DNA of 64,000 nt from Bradyrhizobium sp. 1(2017) (GCF_011602485.2 NZ_CP050022.2:6840001-6904000), one strand, 5' to 3'. Shown: positions 1-8,291, counted from the stretch's first letter. Numbers and translations: made by a program. Notes: a model not told the origin generated them from the sequence alone.

Positions 1-1015
1 CCTGTCCTATCGAGGCCTTTTCATTGTCGAACCCGACGATGAAGCCAGCGGTGACGAACATGCCGTAGCCGTAAATCTTGTGAATGCACTCGGCGATGTT
101 GCGCTTGGTGTTCTGTTTCTTCTTCATCTGCACGAGCGTCTCGGGATCCGGGCTCTCGATGCCGACGAAGATTGCGAAGAAGTTCGCATCCTTCATTGCC
201 TGCAACAGCTCGCTGTCGTCCGCGATGTTGATCGAGGCTTCGGTTGAGAACTCAAATGGATAGGCGTGCTCTTCCAGCCAGGCTTTGAGCCGCGGCATCA
301 AGGTGCGGAGGTTCTTCTTGTTGCCGATGAAATTGTCGTCAACGAAATCGACATGCCCGCGATAACCGTGATCGTAGAGCGCCTGCAGCTCGGCGAGAAT
401 CTGATCGTTGGTCTTGGTACGCGGCACGCGACCATACAGCTCGATAATATCGCAGAACTCGCAGGTGAACGGACAGCCACGCGAATACTGCACCCCGATG
501 TATAGATAGTGATCAAATTTAAGCAGATCGTAGCGAGGCATCGGGCTCAGCGTGACATCAATCTTGAATTTCTCGGCGATGAACACGCCCTTGCGTTCGC
601 CGCTTTCCCAGGCGGCGATGAACTGCTCGATGACATGCTCGGCCTCGCCGATCACCTGAAAGTCCGCGTCCGCGTAACGATGCGGGCTGGAGGAGACGTC
701 CGGCCCACCAACACATACTGGTTTGCCGCGCAGGTGAGCGAGATCAATCAGGTAGATGGCATCCGGCTGCTGGTTGAGCATGCCGCCGATCATCACAAGA
801 TCGGCCCAATCGAGATCCGCATCTGTCAACGCCTCGGTATTGCGGTTGACGAGCCGGATGTCCCAATGCTTCGGCAACATAGCGGCGACGGTGATCAGGC
901 CGAGTGGCGCCGTTGGATACTTCGCGCCGACGAGTTCGCAGGCCTCAGCATAGTTCCAAAACGAATTCGGAACGAACTTCGGATAGATCATCAGGACGCG
1001 GCATGCGATTGTCAT
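1..1015 (-). CDS. B12-binding domain radical SAM protein (3' end outside window)
   Basis: The reading frame opens at an ATG (MTIACRVLMIYPKF) and runs off the left edge, giving about 338 residues. The N-terminal ~150 residues look like a cobalamin-binding Rossmann domain (VMIGGMLNQQ, VCVGGPDVSS). A radical SAM core follows, with the [4Fe-4S] cysteine motif CPFTCEFC at about residues 181-188 and then VDFVDDNFIGN and FVGIESPD, typical of the B12-binding radical SAM group that carries a C-terminal DUF4070 domain. Such enzymes use SAM radical chemistry and often act as methyltransferases; the hopanoid methylase HpnP is a distant relative. The substrate cannot be read from the sequence. The C-terminal domain lies outside the window, so the exact subfamily is inferred. 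Confidence 0.85.
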   Translation of the reverse strand, partial: MTIACRVLMIYPKFVPNSFWNYAEACELVGAKYPTAPLGLITVAAMLPKHWDIRLVNRNTEALTDADLDWADLVMIGGMLNQQPDAIYLIDLAHLRGKPVCVGGPDVSSSPHRYADADFQVIGEAEHVIEQFIAAWESGERKGVFIAEKFKIDVTLSPMPRYDLLKFDHYLYIGVQYSRGCPFTCEFCDIIELYGRVPRTKTNDQILAELQALYDHGYRGHVDFVDDNFIGNKKNLRTLMPRLKAWLEEHAYPFEFSTEASINIADDSELLQAMKDANFFAIFVGIESPDPETLVQMKKKQNTKRNIAECIHKIYGYGMFVTAGFIVGFDNEKASIGQ

Positions 1016-1231
1016 GCTGTTCCAGCCCCGGTGTTGATGGCACAATGCCCCGCTGTATATCGGGGCTCAATGGTTCGCTTCGCTCGTCGATAAGGCGTTT
1101 GAGTGCTGGTCGTGGAGGTGAGCACTGCGGTTCAGTTCGCCCACCTCGGCGGTCGTGCATTACGAATCAATCAGGCCGGACGCGAACATCGCGGACGGTA
1201 AGGCAAGCAACAGTATCTGCAGATACGCGTT

Positions 1232-1639
1232 CTATTTGGATTTTTTTGGGGCACGCTTTTTCGGTCCGGCTCCGGCATCGTCTCCACGGCAGGGCCAAGC
1301 ATCCCTGAATGATTCAATAGCGACGGTGATCCCCGGTTCATTCACTCGATCCGGATTGTTATCAAGATACTGCAGAAAAACCTTCGCACTTTGCAGAGGG
1401 CTGCCTTGCGCGGGGGGGCATGCGCGCACGTCAGCGGGCAGATTTGGTGAAAAGAGCATCGCAGTCTCGATCATTCCCTCACATGCGCCTGCGGACCGAG
1501 CTTCGTCCTGGTTGCGAAGCGAGTTCTTGACAAGCAGCTCGCAAGACTTTTGCGCGTCGGTTCCCTTATCGACAACCGTGGCACTGGCCTTCCCGATGAT
1601 CGCTAGGATAAGGCCGGCAACAATCATATGGACCCGCAT
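1232..1639 (-). CDS. Secreted Rap1a/Tai-family-like protein
   Basis: This protein of about 135 residues begins with a signal peptide (MRVHMIVAGLILAIIGKASA). The mature part has the Rap1a/Tai pattern: an early Cys (KSCELLV), a central GACEGMIETAM, then DVRACPP and a hydrophobic helix ending in FRDAWPC. In Serratia, Rap and Tai family members are periplasmic immunity proteins against type VI amidase effectors, but the fold is common in alphaproteobacteria without any T6SS, and no effector gene lies beside it here. The tail is lysine-rich (KKRAPKKSK). A start 13 codons upstream is possible, but the ATG chosen puts the signal peptide at the terminus. Function unproven. Confidence 0.7.
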   Translation of the reverse strand: MRVHMIVAGLILAIIGKASATVVDKGTDAQKSCELLVKNSLRNQDEARSAGACEGMIETAMLFSPNLPADVRACPPAQGSPLQSAKVFLQYLDNNPDRVNEPGITVAIESFRDAWPCRGDDAGAGPKKRAPKKSK

Positions 1640-2197
1640 CCGCGTCCCCCGAATACCGGCGCGATAGCTTGCAGGCACTGAGTATGCTGCAAGAGAGCGG
1701 CCGCCCGCGCCGTACCAGGCGGCTCAGACGGCTTAGCTCAAAACAAGCGTCTGATCCATCGCGCTCGAATACGAGCGACGTGAACTCAGCTCTTCCATTT
1801 CCACAAGGCCGAAAGATCGCTTGTCGACTTGATAACACGCAGCTTTCGCGCCGTGACCGCCACAAAGGTCGGCTACACTGCGATCATGATCGCGGATCAA
1901 CATAGGCGGAGACAAGCGTGCTGATGGTACAGATCTCGATTCGGCGCGGAGAACGCCTACTATCCCGCCGTGTACGCGATGCGCATTGATCGATCGATGT
2001 CGATGCTCGGCCTCGACGCAGCACCATCTGTCCGGCGATCTTCGTCTCAAGGTGCGAGCGCTTGCGAACCTTCCTCAACTGCGCCAAGCAGAACTTCGCC
2101 CTCGGAACAGTGTCCAACAAGAGCGTAGGCATGACTAAGAGGAGGCATGCACCTATTCTCCCCGCAAGGAAAACAGAATGAACTCTATCCGAAGGTG
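1640..2197. other. Intergenic stretch, no convincing gene
   Basis: About 560 bases. Several overlapping open frames exist on both strands, but none has a signal peptide, recognisable motif, good ribosome binding site or sensible composition. It may hold decayed coding sequence; nothing in it can be named. Confidence 0.5.
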
Positions 2198-2887
2198 CTA
2201 GCTACGACCGGGTTCAAGCTGAACCGTTTTTCGTCCGCCGTTCAGCTCTCTGAGTTTGTTGACGTATTCCTCGGGCTTTAGCAGATGAAACGGAGCGTTG
2301 AGGCCCATAAACGTCGCTATGCGGCCGATGAAAGCAGTGCAGTTAGTCGTTGCTGCATTCCAGACCGGCGAAGTCTCCTGCTGGCGCTTGATATAAGCAA
2401 AGACCTTCTTGGCGTCTGCCTCAGACAAATAGACGCGATAGCTGGCCGTCAGATATTGCTCGTCAAGATCACCGTAGGTCGCACCCGTCTCAGAAGGGAC
2501 AAACATGATGTGTCCCAGGATATAGGGCACCTCGTCGCCGGCCGGAGCCAGACCAGCGACCTCGACCTGCTTTTCGCCCGTCTTTCCGTACCAGACGAAT
2601 GCATGACCATACGTTGCCGCCGTGCGAGCACGAAAATCAACGTAGTAGGGACCCGTGGCGGCAGCTCTTCGAGCTGGCCTTACATCGGATACCGCCGGCG
2701 TAGCAGCAGCCATGCTCGCCGCATGCTTCGTCGCCGAACTGGGGAGAGCGTCCCGTTGCTGCTGGTCGGTACGCGCCACGAGTGGTTGCGCGCTACTGAT
2801 TCCGGCCCCCAAGCCTACAAAGGCCGCCAGCATGGCGGCCTTTGCAAGGAGCCCTAGACCCGGATATTTCCGAATCACTCCCGCCAT
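2198..2887 (-). CDS. Secreted protein with papain-like (His ... Asn-Cys) signature
   Basis: 229 residues, starting at an ATG preceded by AAGGGG. An N-terminal hydrophobic segment (residues 12-33, ending in AISSAQ-like text) is a signal peptide or anchor. An alanine-rich linker to about residue 75 follows, then a compact domain. In that domain H95 (TYGHAFVWYG) precedes N182-C183 (TTNCTAFIGRIA) in the order expected of circularly permuted papain-fold proteins (DUF4105 or LRAT/NlpC-like), where the NC motif supplies the catalytic cysteine. Periplasmic location is inferred. It could be a cell-wall, lipid or peptide hydrolase; the substrate is unknown. The next gene downstream on this strand is the Rap1a-like protein, about 560 bases away. 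Confidence 0.7.
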   Translation of the reverse strand: MAGVIRKYPGLGLLAKAAMLAAFVGLGAGISSAQPLVARTDQQQRDALPSSATKHAASMAAATPAVSDVRPARRAAATGPYYVDFRARTAATYGHAFVWYGKTGEKQVEVAGLAPAGDEVPYILGHIMFVPSETGATYGDLDEQYLTASYRVYLSEADAKKVFAYIKRQQETSPVWNAATTNCTAFIGRIATFMGLNAPFHLLKPEEYVNKLRELNGGRKTVQLEPGRS

Positions 2888-2973
2888 CTTCGAATCCCCT
2901 TGGATCCAAGATCCGATGCCACAGGTAGTCTGCTACCCCAAACGAACGCCGCTGGCGTACGAATAAAGTCAGA

Positions 2974-3171
2974 TCAACCCTTGGTCACCAACGGAGCCGG
3001 GGCGGCAACCGGATACTTGCCCACCGGGCTCTTACCCACGGGATATTTGCCGATCGGAGCTTTGCCAACCGGCGCGGCGGCGGCAACCGGCTGAGGCCGA
3101 GGCATGTCGGCGGCAACTGCGGTTCCCACGAAGGCCAAAGAAGCGATTCCAAGTACAACGAATTTCAACAT
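2974..3171 (-). CDS. Small secreted protein with PVGK/PIGK repeats
   Basis: 65 residues: a clear Sec signal peptide (MLKFVVLGIASLAFVGTAVA, cleavage after AVA-A) followed by a 43-residue low-complexity tail. The tail contains five near-repeats of the pattern P-[VI]-G-K-[YSA] between residues 33 and 55. Charge is positive and there is no cysteine, so a periplasmic or wall-associated structural peptide is plausible. A GGTGAG sequence lies just before the ATG. Similar short GKYPVGK proteins are known to me only as uncharacterised products in Bradyrhizobium; no function is assigned. Confidence 0.65.
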   Translation of the reverse strand: MLKFVVLGIASLAFVGTAVAADMPRPQPVAAAAPVGKAPIGKYPVGKSPVGKYPVAAPAPLVTKG

Positions 3172-3379
3172 AGGGTCTCACCATTGTTCGGGATCGATTG
3201 GATTCACCTGACACCCATAGAAATAACCCGACACTCGCCCCGACACCAACGAATAGACCGGGGAGGCCGCGCTTCCGACAGCTTTTTCTACCGTATGTTG
3301 CGGAAATGGCACGCAAATTGAGGCGTCGGGTTCCATGTCGGTCTTCGCGGCCCATAGATCGAAGCGCGCCGGACCTACT

Positions 3380-3964
3380 TCAGAGTACCCGCGGGAAGAC
3401 CCGACCGGTCCGCGCCATATACTCGCGATAGCTGTCGCCAAACGTCTGCAACATCATTCGCTCTTCCCTTGCGACGCGACCAAAGAACAAAACCCCGAAG
3501 CCGGCCAGGCCCGCGAAACCGGCAATCCAATTCGGCAGCAGCAATGCCTGGGCGATAGCCCACAGCCAAAATGCCGAATACATGGGGTGTCGAACTCTCC
3601 GGTAAATCCCTTCCGTCACGAGCTCATGGTTCTCCCGCACGTCGAGACTTATCGACCAATTCCGGCCGAGTGCACGATGTGTCAGGTGAAACACGCCCAA
3701 AGCCGCAATCGCGAAGAAAGACCCCAGCCAAGCCAACCAGGGATAAAAGCCGTGAGCTGCGAAACGAGGCATTCCTGTCGCCACGTAAAAGAGCGGCACA
3801 AGTCCAAGCCCCGAAAGAGATATGAGCAGGAGCGCAGTTTCCAGGGGGCCGCGAGCGCTCCACACAACCCTCGCACGGCGGGAACGCCGCGCGTACTTAT
3901 AGCGTATGAGATACCAGCCGATCACCATCACAACGAAGATGACTTTTGAAATGGTGGGCGTCAT
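3380..3964 (-). CDS. Isoprenylcysteine carboxyl methyltransferase-like membrane protein
   Basis: About 194 residues starting at MTPTISKVIF, 5 bases after the stop of the upstream hydrolase gene. Multi-pass: hydrophobic segments near residues 6-18, 40-62, 68-88 and 140-165. The C-terminal half carries the ICMT/PEMT-type SAM-binding signature: GRNWSISLDVRENHELVTEG, then Y-x-x-V-R-HPMYSA and, near the end, REERMMLQTFGDSYREYMAR. This is the signature of the bacterial ICMT-related (phospholipid methyltransferase-like) family, which methylates lipids or small hydrophobic substrates; bacteria lack prenylated CaaX proteins. Tight spacing suggests co-transcription with the GHSLG hydrolase. The substrate is unknown. 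Confidence 0.8.
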   Translation of the reverse strand: MTPTISKVIFVVMVIGWYLIRYKYARRSRRARVVWSARGPLETALLLISLSGLGLVPLFYVATGMPRFAAHGFYPWLAWLGSFFAIAALGVFHLTHRALGRNWSISLDVRENHELVTEGIYRRVRHPMYSAFWLWAIAQALLLPNWIAGFAGLAGFGVLFFGRVAREERMMLQTFGDSYREYMARTGRVFPRVL

Positions 3965-3969
3965 TTGAA

Positions 3970-5202
3970 TCAGGCCGCCGCGCCCGGACTTCCCAGCAGT
4001 TCGCTTTCCGACACTGGCGCGCCCGCAATAAGGCCTCCGTCGTCGGCGATCATCGACACAGCGCCATCCGGGGCGAGCGTCTGGGATTTGGCTGAAATAG
4101 GTCCGCATGTGAGCATGAAGTAGTCGTACGATGTTCGCCTGTCATTTCCACTGACGAACTGGCAGTGCACGCGGAAGAAATTGAAGCGGATGCGTTGATA
4201 CATGTCGTCGTTAAGCATTCGACTAATCTTCACAACCCTGACGGTCGCCTCGTTCTCTGTCGACAAGCCCATTTCGGCCATTGGCCGGCATTTGTAAAAA
4301 TTCAACACGTCGGTGAGGGCCTGGTAGTCGCCCCAGAAGATCGCGCGGGAATTGGCGACGCGTTCCACCGTCCTGCGAAAGCGTACTGCCTTCGGGTGCA
4401 GGCCGATCTTGAGTATGGATGATCCAACGCTCAAGAATGTAACGGGAATCTTTTTCCGACCGAGCTCAGGGTCCAGCTTCAAGGCGCGATCAAGTAGATC
4501 AACCGCCAGTACGGCGCCAAGGCTGTGCCCTACGACCAAAATTTCGTCTGCGGCAGAATTGCTTGCCGCAACCACGAGTTCGGCGGCCAACCTGTCCAGC
4601 CTTTGCTCTATCTCCGAATTACCGAATCGAATGTACTCGCAAGAAAAAATCCAGTCGTCGAACAAGTCGCCCAGGTGCAGCCAGCGCCACGGACCCGCCA
4701 ACGCGGCTGCGAGCCCGAAGAGGCCGCCACCGGCTGCAATGGGAATTGATCCGGTGATCTTGTATGCAGCCACACCAATCAAAAAGGCGGCCGCGACGAG
4801 CAATCCGAACGTAACGAATGGATAGAGAAAGAAAAGTGCGTATCGCCAATTGGTCTGCAAGTAACGCCAAAGAGTGCCGGCCAATACGAAATCCAGAAAC
4901 GCAAGAATGCCGACGGAAATGCGTGAGCCGATGCCTCGCTCCCCGAACACCTCAATTACATCGTGCCATCGGACCAGACGGTAGTCGGTTTCGACGAGCC
5001 AATCGGGGCCGATTGTCGTCACGTTCCATTGCATCTGGTCGGCGGTATCATGCGAACTGTCGACGGTCGCTTTCACTGACCAGGTACGTTGGAACCTGGC
5101 AATTTCGCGCACGAAGCGTCGTTGCACGCTGGCATGCAACGTGATTGGATCATAGCCGCCGATATGAAATACCACCCGCTTCGCTACAGGCTGTCCGGTC
5201 AT
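3970..5202 (-). CDS. Membrane-associated alpha/beta hydrolase with GHSLG motif
   Basis: About 410 residues from the ATG at MTGQPVAKRVVFHIGGYDP, which has GGTGAG a few bases upstream. The frame also allows a TTG start at 5307. Early residues resemble a lipase oxyanion strand (VFHIGGYDP). Two or three hydrophobic spans follow (about residues 98-120 and 125-175), then a lipase nucleophile elbow ILVVGHSLGAVLAVDLLDRA with Ser at about residue 227. The C-terminal third has no obvious motif. The arrangement suggests an inner-membrane esterase or lipase whose active site follows the transmembrane part. It forms a two-gene unit with the ICMT-like methyltransferase and faces a divergent SGNH hydrolase, which hints at lipid or acyl modification (inference). 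GC content is lower than in the flagellar block. Confidence 0.75.
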   Translation of the reverse strand: MTGQPVAKRVVFHIGGYDPITLHASVQRRFVREIARFQRTWSVKATVDSSHDTADQMQWNVTTIGPDWLVETDYRLVRWHDVIEVFGERGIGSRISVGILAFLDFVLAGTLWRYLQTNWRYALFFLYPFVTFGLLVAAAFLIGVAAYKITGSIPIAAGGGLFGLAAALAGPWRWLHLGDLFDDWIFSCEYIRFGNSEIEQRLDRLAAELVVAASNSAADEILVVGHSLGAVLAVDLLDRALKLDPELGRKKIPVTFLSVGSSILKIGLHPKAVRFRRTVERVANSRAIFWGDYQALTDVLNFYKCRPMAEMGLSTENEATVRVVKISRMLNDDMYQRIRFNFFRVHCQFVSGNDRRTSYDYFMLTCGPISAKSQTLAPDGAVSMIADDGGLIAGAPVSESELLGSPGAAA

Positions 5203-5334
5203 GGTCTCACCCGCGACTACCCGCGGATTCATCGTGTTACTCACTGCCCACGCGTCAATTGACCTGTAATTCAAGTACAGCGAAACCTTGACGCGAACGG
5301 TTGTCAAGAGAGATCGGCCAGTTATTGGGGGAAT

Positions 5335-6120
5335 ATGTTTTTGACCTTTGCCCGCCGCACCCGAGCCGCTGGAATAATGGCGTCAATCGGCGCCGCCTTG
5401 CTTATCGGATTGTCTGCCAGTGAGTCCTCTCAAGCGCAGGATGGATTATCATCTGCCGAGAAATGCCTGTCAGCAAATTTGAACACCTCGCTGGGCGCAC
5501 AATTGCCCCGCACAGCGTCACGTTTGAAATCCGGTGAGCCGTTAAGGATTGTAGCGATCGGATCATCGTCGACAGTAGGACTCTGGATGCTTAGGTCCGC
5601 GGGCACATATCCGGAGGTCATGCGCCGAGAGCTATCGAGACTTAGATCGAACGCGACGATCGAGGTCATCAACAGCGGCCGAGTCGGCGATACGATTCCG
5701 AACAACGTTGCACGGTTCGAGCGTGACGTTTTCGCGCACACGCCTGATCTCGTTATCTGGCAATTAGGTACTAATGACGTCGCCTGGGGTGGCCGGCCGG
5801 ACCAAGGGCTCAAAAGAAGCGTGCTTGAAGGGGTAAGGGCACTTAAGGCGGGGTCTGCCGATGTCGTGTTGATGGATCTGCAATATGCGCCACAGGTGCT
5901 CGCTTCAGTTGGCTATTCGACGATGGAGGACATCATTATCGATGTCGCAAAACAGGAACGGGTCGGGCTGTTCTCTCGTTTTGCGCTGATGCGAAACTCG
6001 GTCAGTGCCGGAGTTGCGCAAAGCGCGCTTGTAACGTGGGACGGATTGCACAACACCGCCGATGGTTATGATTGCATTGGACGAGCCCTTGCCCGAGCCA
6101 TCTCAACGAGTGCGCGTTGA
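5335..6120 (+). CDS. Secreted SGNH/GDSL-family hydrolase
   Basis: 261 residues, ATG preceded by GGGGGAA. An N-terminal hydrophobic stretch (residues 12-35) ends in a signal-peptidase-like SSQAQD. The four SGNH blocks are present: block I IGSSSTVG (residues 75-82, nucleophilic Ser), block II with Gly in NSGRVGDT (113-120), block III QLGTNDV (143-149) and block V WDGLHNTADGY (235-245, Asp-x-x-His pair). Family members are esterases, acetylxylan or peptidoglycan deacetylases, or thioesterases. The signal peptide places this one in the periplasm. It is divergently oriented from the GHSLG hydrolase. The exact substrate is unknown. Confidence 0.85.
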   Translation: MFLTFARRTRAAGIMASIGAALLIGLSASESSQAQDGLSSAEKCLSANLNTSLGAQLPRTASRLKSGEPLRIVAIGSSSTVGLWMLRSAGTYPEVMRRELSRLRSNATIEVINSGRVGDTIPNNVARFERDVFAHTPDLVIWQLGTNDVAWGGRPDQGLKRSVLEGVRALKAGSADVVLMDLQYAPQVLASVGYSTMEDIIIDVAKQERVGLFSRFALMRNSVSAGVAQSALVTWDGLHNTADGYDCIGRALARAISTSAR

Positions 6121-6294
6121 GAGGCCCCAGCTTCGAAGGCTGTGGGTTCGCATGAGTTTGGGCACCGGCCGTGACAGCGATGCCGAGCGTGCAGATGCCC
6201 ATCAACGCGAACAAAGACTAATTAGCGTCGACCATCACCGCATCTCTCGCGGCGGTGATAGCAACTCGCGCCGACCCTGTCAGGAGGTGCGCTC

Positions 6295-6555
6295 ATGCAC
6301 CATTATGCCGGCCAACTTGTTGACCTGTTACTGGTGCTTGTCGCCGCGTGGATGGTGCCGGCCACCATTTTTGTTATCTACGCCTATTTCGCTCGCCTTA
6401 AGAATCCGGTCAGCGAATCGGTCTTTGGACGTGTGGTCATCTTGTCCTTGTTCATCATAACCACGTCGATTTGGCTCCCGATAATTGTGGCCGCCATAGT
6501 CCTATCACTGATCGGTCATTTGTGGTTCCGCTTCAGGGCACAACTGCGCAGGTAG
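6295..6555 (+). CDS. Small two-helix membrane protein
   Basis: 86 residues with a near-perfect AGGAGGT ribosome binding site 7 bases before the ATG, which strongly supports translation. Two or three hydrophobic helices (residues 8-30, 45-62, 62-75) surround a short loop with KNPVSESVFGR; the end is arginine-rich (WFRFRAQLRR), so the C-terminus is probably cytoplasmic. No family recognised. It follows the SGNH hydrolase by about 175 bases on the same strand, but there is no sign of coupling. Confidence 0.65.
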   Translation: MHHYAGQLVDLLLVLVAAWMVPATIFVIYAYFARLKNPVSESVFGRVVILSLFIITTSIWLPIIVAAIVLSLIGHLWFRFRAQLRR

Positions 6556-6918
6556 CTAGATATTGGTGCTGAGCAACTACACCAAACTAACCTGGGGCCC
6601 GCTGATTAAGAGTCAGCTGCTGCTGTCCACAACAAGTCGAACTGAATATTTCAGCAAATCGCGAAGTCACCGACCTGGCAACGGCGCCCGTTGTTCCTGG
6701 CTCGGTCTGGCGACCAAGGATCCGGCGAATACTTGAAGTGGGAAGGGGTCGAATAAAAAGCCGATTTCCACTCGCTCGCGCTTGTTGCTCGTCATCAAGG
6801 ATTTGTTTGCCGGAGAGAACGAGGCTGCGACGCTACCGTTTTGCGACGGCGGGTTTCGGCTGCGGTCTTCGGCTGCGGTCTTCGGCCCGCTTAACTCACT
6901 GATAAAAGGGCTGAAATA
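6556..6918. other. Intergenic stretch
   Basis: About 360 bases between the small membrane protein and the tRNA. The only structure seen is a 13-bp tandem duplication (GGCTGCGGTCTTC twice) near 6858-6885. No supported open frame. Confidence 0.5.
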
Positions 6919-6995
6919 TGGTAGCGGGAGAGGGACTCGAACCCCCGACCCCAGGATTATGATTCCCGTGCTCTAACCAGCTGAGCTACCCCGCC
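6919..6995 (-). tRNA. tRNA-Met (CAU anticodon)
   Basis: A 77-base cloverleaf on the minus strand. The acceptor 5' strand is GGCGGGG, followed by T8-A9. The D stem is GCTC/GAGC. The anticodon stem CGGGA/TCCTG encloses the loop ATCATAA, giving anticodon CAU. The T arm is GGGGGTTCGAGTCCCTC, and the encoded 3' end is CCA. The anticodon-arm sequence GGAATCATAATCC is what I would expect for an alphaproteobacterial elongator tRNA-Met. A lysidine-modified tRNA-Ile2 shares the CAU anticodon and cannot be fully excluded. Confidence 0.9.
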
Positions 6996-7173
6996 ACAGG
7001 GTCGCGAACGGCTGTTACGGCCGATCTCGCGAACGCGCGGCATATAAGGAAGGGGACGGGGGTAAGTCAATCCGCCTTCGCTAAAGCTTCGGCGCGACAG
7101 GTCCGCTTGGGCCCGATTTCTTACCGGAATTTGCGATTTTTGGCGGCTCAGGACTCGTGGAGAGTCCCCTCAC

Positions 7174-7202
7174 CCGGAATCCGCGCTCAGCGCGGATTCC
7201 GG
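7174..7202. repeat. 12-bp-stem palindrome (REP-like)
   Basis: CCGGAATCCGCG, a 5-base loop, then the exact complement. It is embedded in CTCACCC...GGGGAGAGG text that resembles dispersed Bradyrhizobium intergenic palindromes. It lies downstream of the proline-rich secreted protein and could also act as a transcription end. Confidence 0.5.
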
Positions 7203-7249
7203 CCTCGCCCCGGCGGGGAGAGGCGAAGGGGAGCCGGCGCGAAAAACAG

Positions 7250-7606
7250 CTATTTCGGCCGCACGTTCGGATCGCCGCCGGGGCTGCCGGGGGGCGGAAT
7301 CACGGGAGTGTTGCCGCCTGTGTCGGGCGCGGGGGCGTGCATGTCGGGGTCGACGCCCGAGGGCGGGCAGAGCACGCCGTCGGACTTGGCCAATCTGTCG
7401 CCGAGCGGTTCCCGGGACTGGCCGATGGTGGTGCCGTCGGTCGAGCGGTTCGGGCGATCCTGCGGCGCGCAATTGGCCGCATGTTGCGGGGATGGCGGCG
7501 CGGTCTGTTGCGGCGGCGTCGCCGGGGCGGGTGGGGCCTGCGCGATCGCACTGCCGGAGGCGGCGATCAGGAGGCTGGCCAGGATGATGTTCGATGTCGT
7601 GCGCAT
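7250..7606 (-). CDS. Secreted proline-rich hypothetical protein
   Basis: 118 residues from the ATG (MRTTSNIILASLLIAASGSAIA), which forms a Sec signal peptide cut before QAPPAP. The mature part is dominated by proline and alanine (APPAPATPP, IPPPGSPGGDPN) with two Cys (NCAPQDR and VLCPPSG) that could form one disulfide. It is probably disordered and periplasmic. No enzymatic motif. It ends 46 bases before the methyltransferase start on the same strand side and may be transcribed with it. Function unknown. Confidence 0.65.
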   Translation of the reverse strand: MRTTSNIILASLLIAASGSAIAQAPPAPATPPQQTAPPSPQHAANCAPQDRPNRSTDGTTIGQSREPLGDRLAKSDGVLCPPSGVDPDMHAPAPDTGGNTPVIPPPGSPGGDPNVRPK

Positions 7607-7652
7607 GGCAGGCAAACGCGCATCTCGCGCGCCCCGTTCCCTGCCCGCATGA

Positions 7653-8291
7653 TCACGATTTGCGGTAGCGGATCAGCGAAAAATGCCCCATCGGCGGCAT
7701 GGGCCGCCGCTCGGTGAGGGTGATGCCGCCGTGTCTGGCGGCCCAGCCCTCGAGGCGGGCCCACGGGAATTCCGGGCGCCAGCCGAGACGGCGGGCGATC
7801 GGCGCGAAGGCGAGCTCGGAGAGCTTGCGAAGACCCTTTTCCGCGCCGATGTGGTTGACGAGGATCAGCTCGCCGCCGGGCTTGAGCACGCGCACGAACT
7901 CGTCGAGCGTGCCTTCGGGATCGGGCACCGCGGTGATGACATATTGCGCGACCACCGCGTCGAAGGCGTTGTCGGGGAAAGCGAGGTTCTTGGCGTCCAT
8001 CACCGAGAGCACCTCGACATTGGACAGCCGCAGCGCCCGCACCCGCGCCTGCGCCTTGCGCAGCATCGGCTCGGAAATGTCGACGCCGCAGATTTTCGTG
8101 GTGCGCGCGTAGTCGGAGAGGGAAAGGCCCGTGCCGACGCCGACGTCGAGAATGCGGCCGCCGATGCGGTCGGCCTCCGCGATGGTCGATTGCCGGCCGG
8201 CGTCGAACACCTTGCCGAACACGAGATCATAGACCGGCGCCCAGCGGCCATAGGCCTTCTCGACCCCGGCCCGCGAGATGTCTGCTGCCAT
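7653..8291 (-). CDS. pmtA: SAM-dependent methyltransferase, PmtA-like phosphatidylethanolamine N-methyltransferase
   Basis: 212 residues with AGGGGGC directly before the ATG. Class I methyltransferase fold. The N-terminal YGRWAPVYDLVFGKVFDAGR resembles Rhodobacter-type PmtA and UbiE proteins. Motif I is ILDVGVGTGLSL (residues 47-58), then VDIS (motif II region), MDAKNLAFPDNAFDAVVAQY, and the post-I segment VLKPGGELILVNHI. Rhodobacter-type PmtA makes phosphatidylcholine precursors from phosphatidylethanolamine at the membrane, and Bradyrhizobium has a homologue of this kind. The family level (small-molecule or lipid methyltransferase) is secure. The PmtA assignment is likely but rests on remembered similarity. 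Confidence 0.75.
   Translation of the reverse strand: MAADISRAGVEKAYGRWAPVYDLVFGKVFDAGRQSTIAEADRIGGRILDVGVGTGLSLSDYARTTKICGVDISEPMLRKAQARVRALRLSNVEVLSVMDAKNLAFPDNAFDAVVAQYVITAVPDPEGTLDEFVRVLKPGGELILVNHIGAEKGLRKLSELAFAPIARRLGWRPEFPWARLEGWAARHGGITLTERRPMPPMGHFSLIRYRKS

Noticed and set aside
1733..2050. Arg/Ser-rich 105-residue minus frame in the 1640-2197 gap
   Set aside because: No start signal or motif; alternative frames are equally open.
3178..3336. Minus-strand frame of about 52 residues from MEPDASICVPFPQ ending just before the PVGK peptide gene
   Set aside because: No ribosome site or family; it could be a tiny gene upstream of the PVGK peptide but evidence is too thin.
6002..6214. Short minus-strand frame starting like a signal peptide (MFALMGICTLGIAVTAGAQ)
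   Set aside because: It overlaps the conserved 3' end of the SGNH hydrolase and becomes nonsense after residue 30; probably chance.
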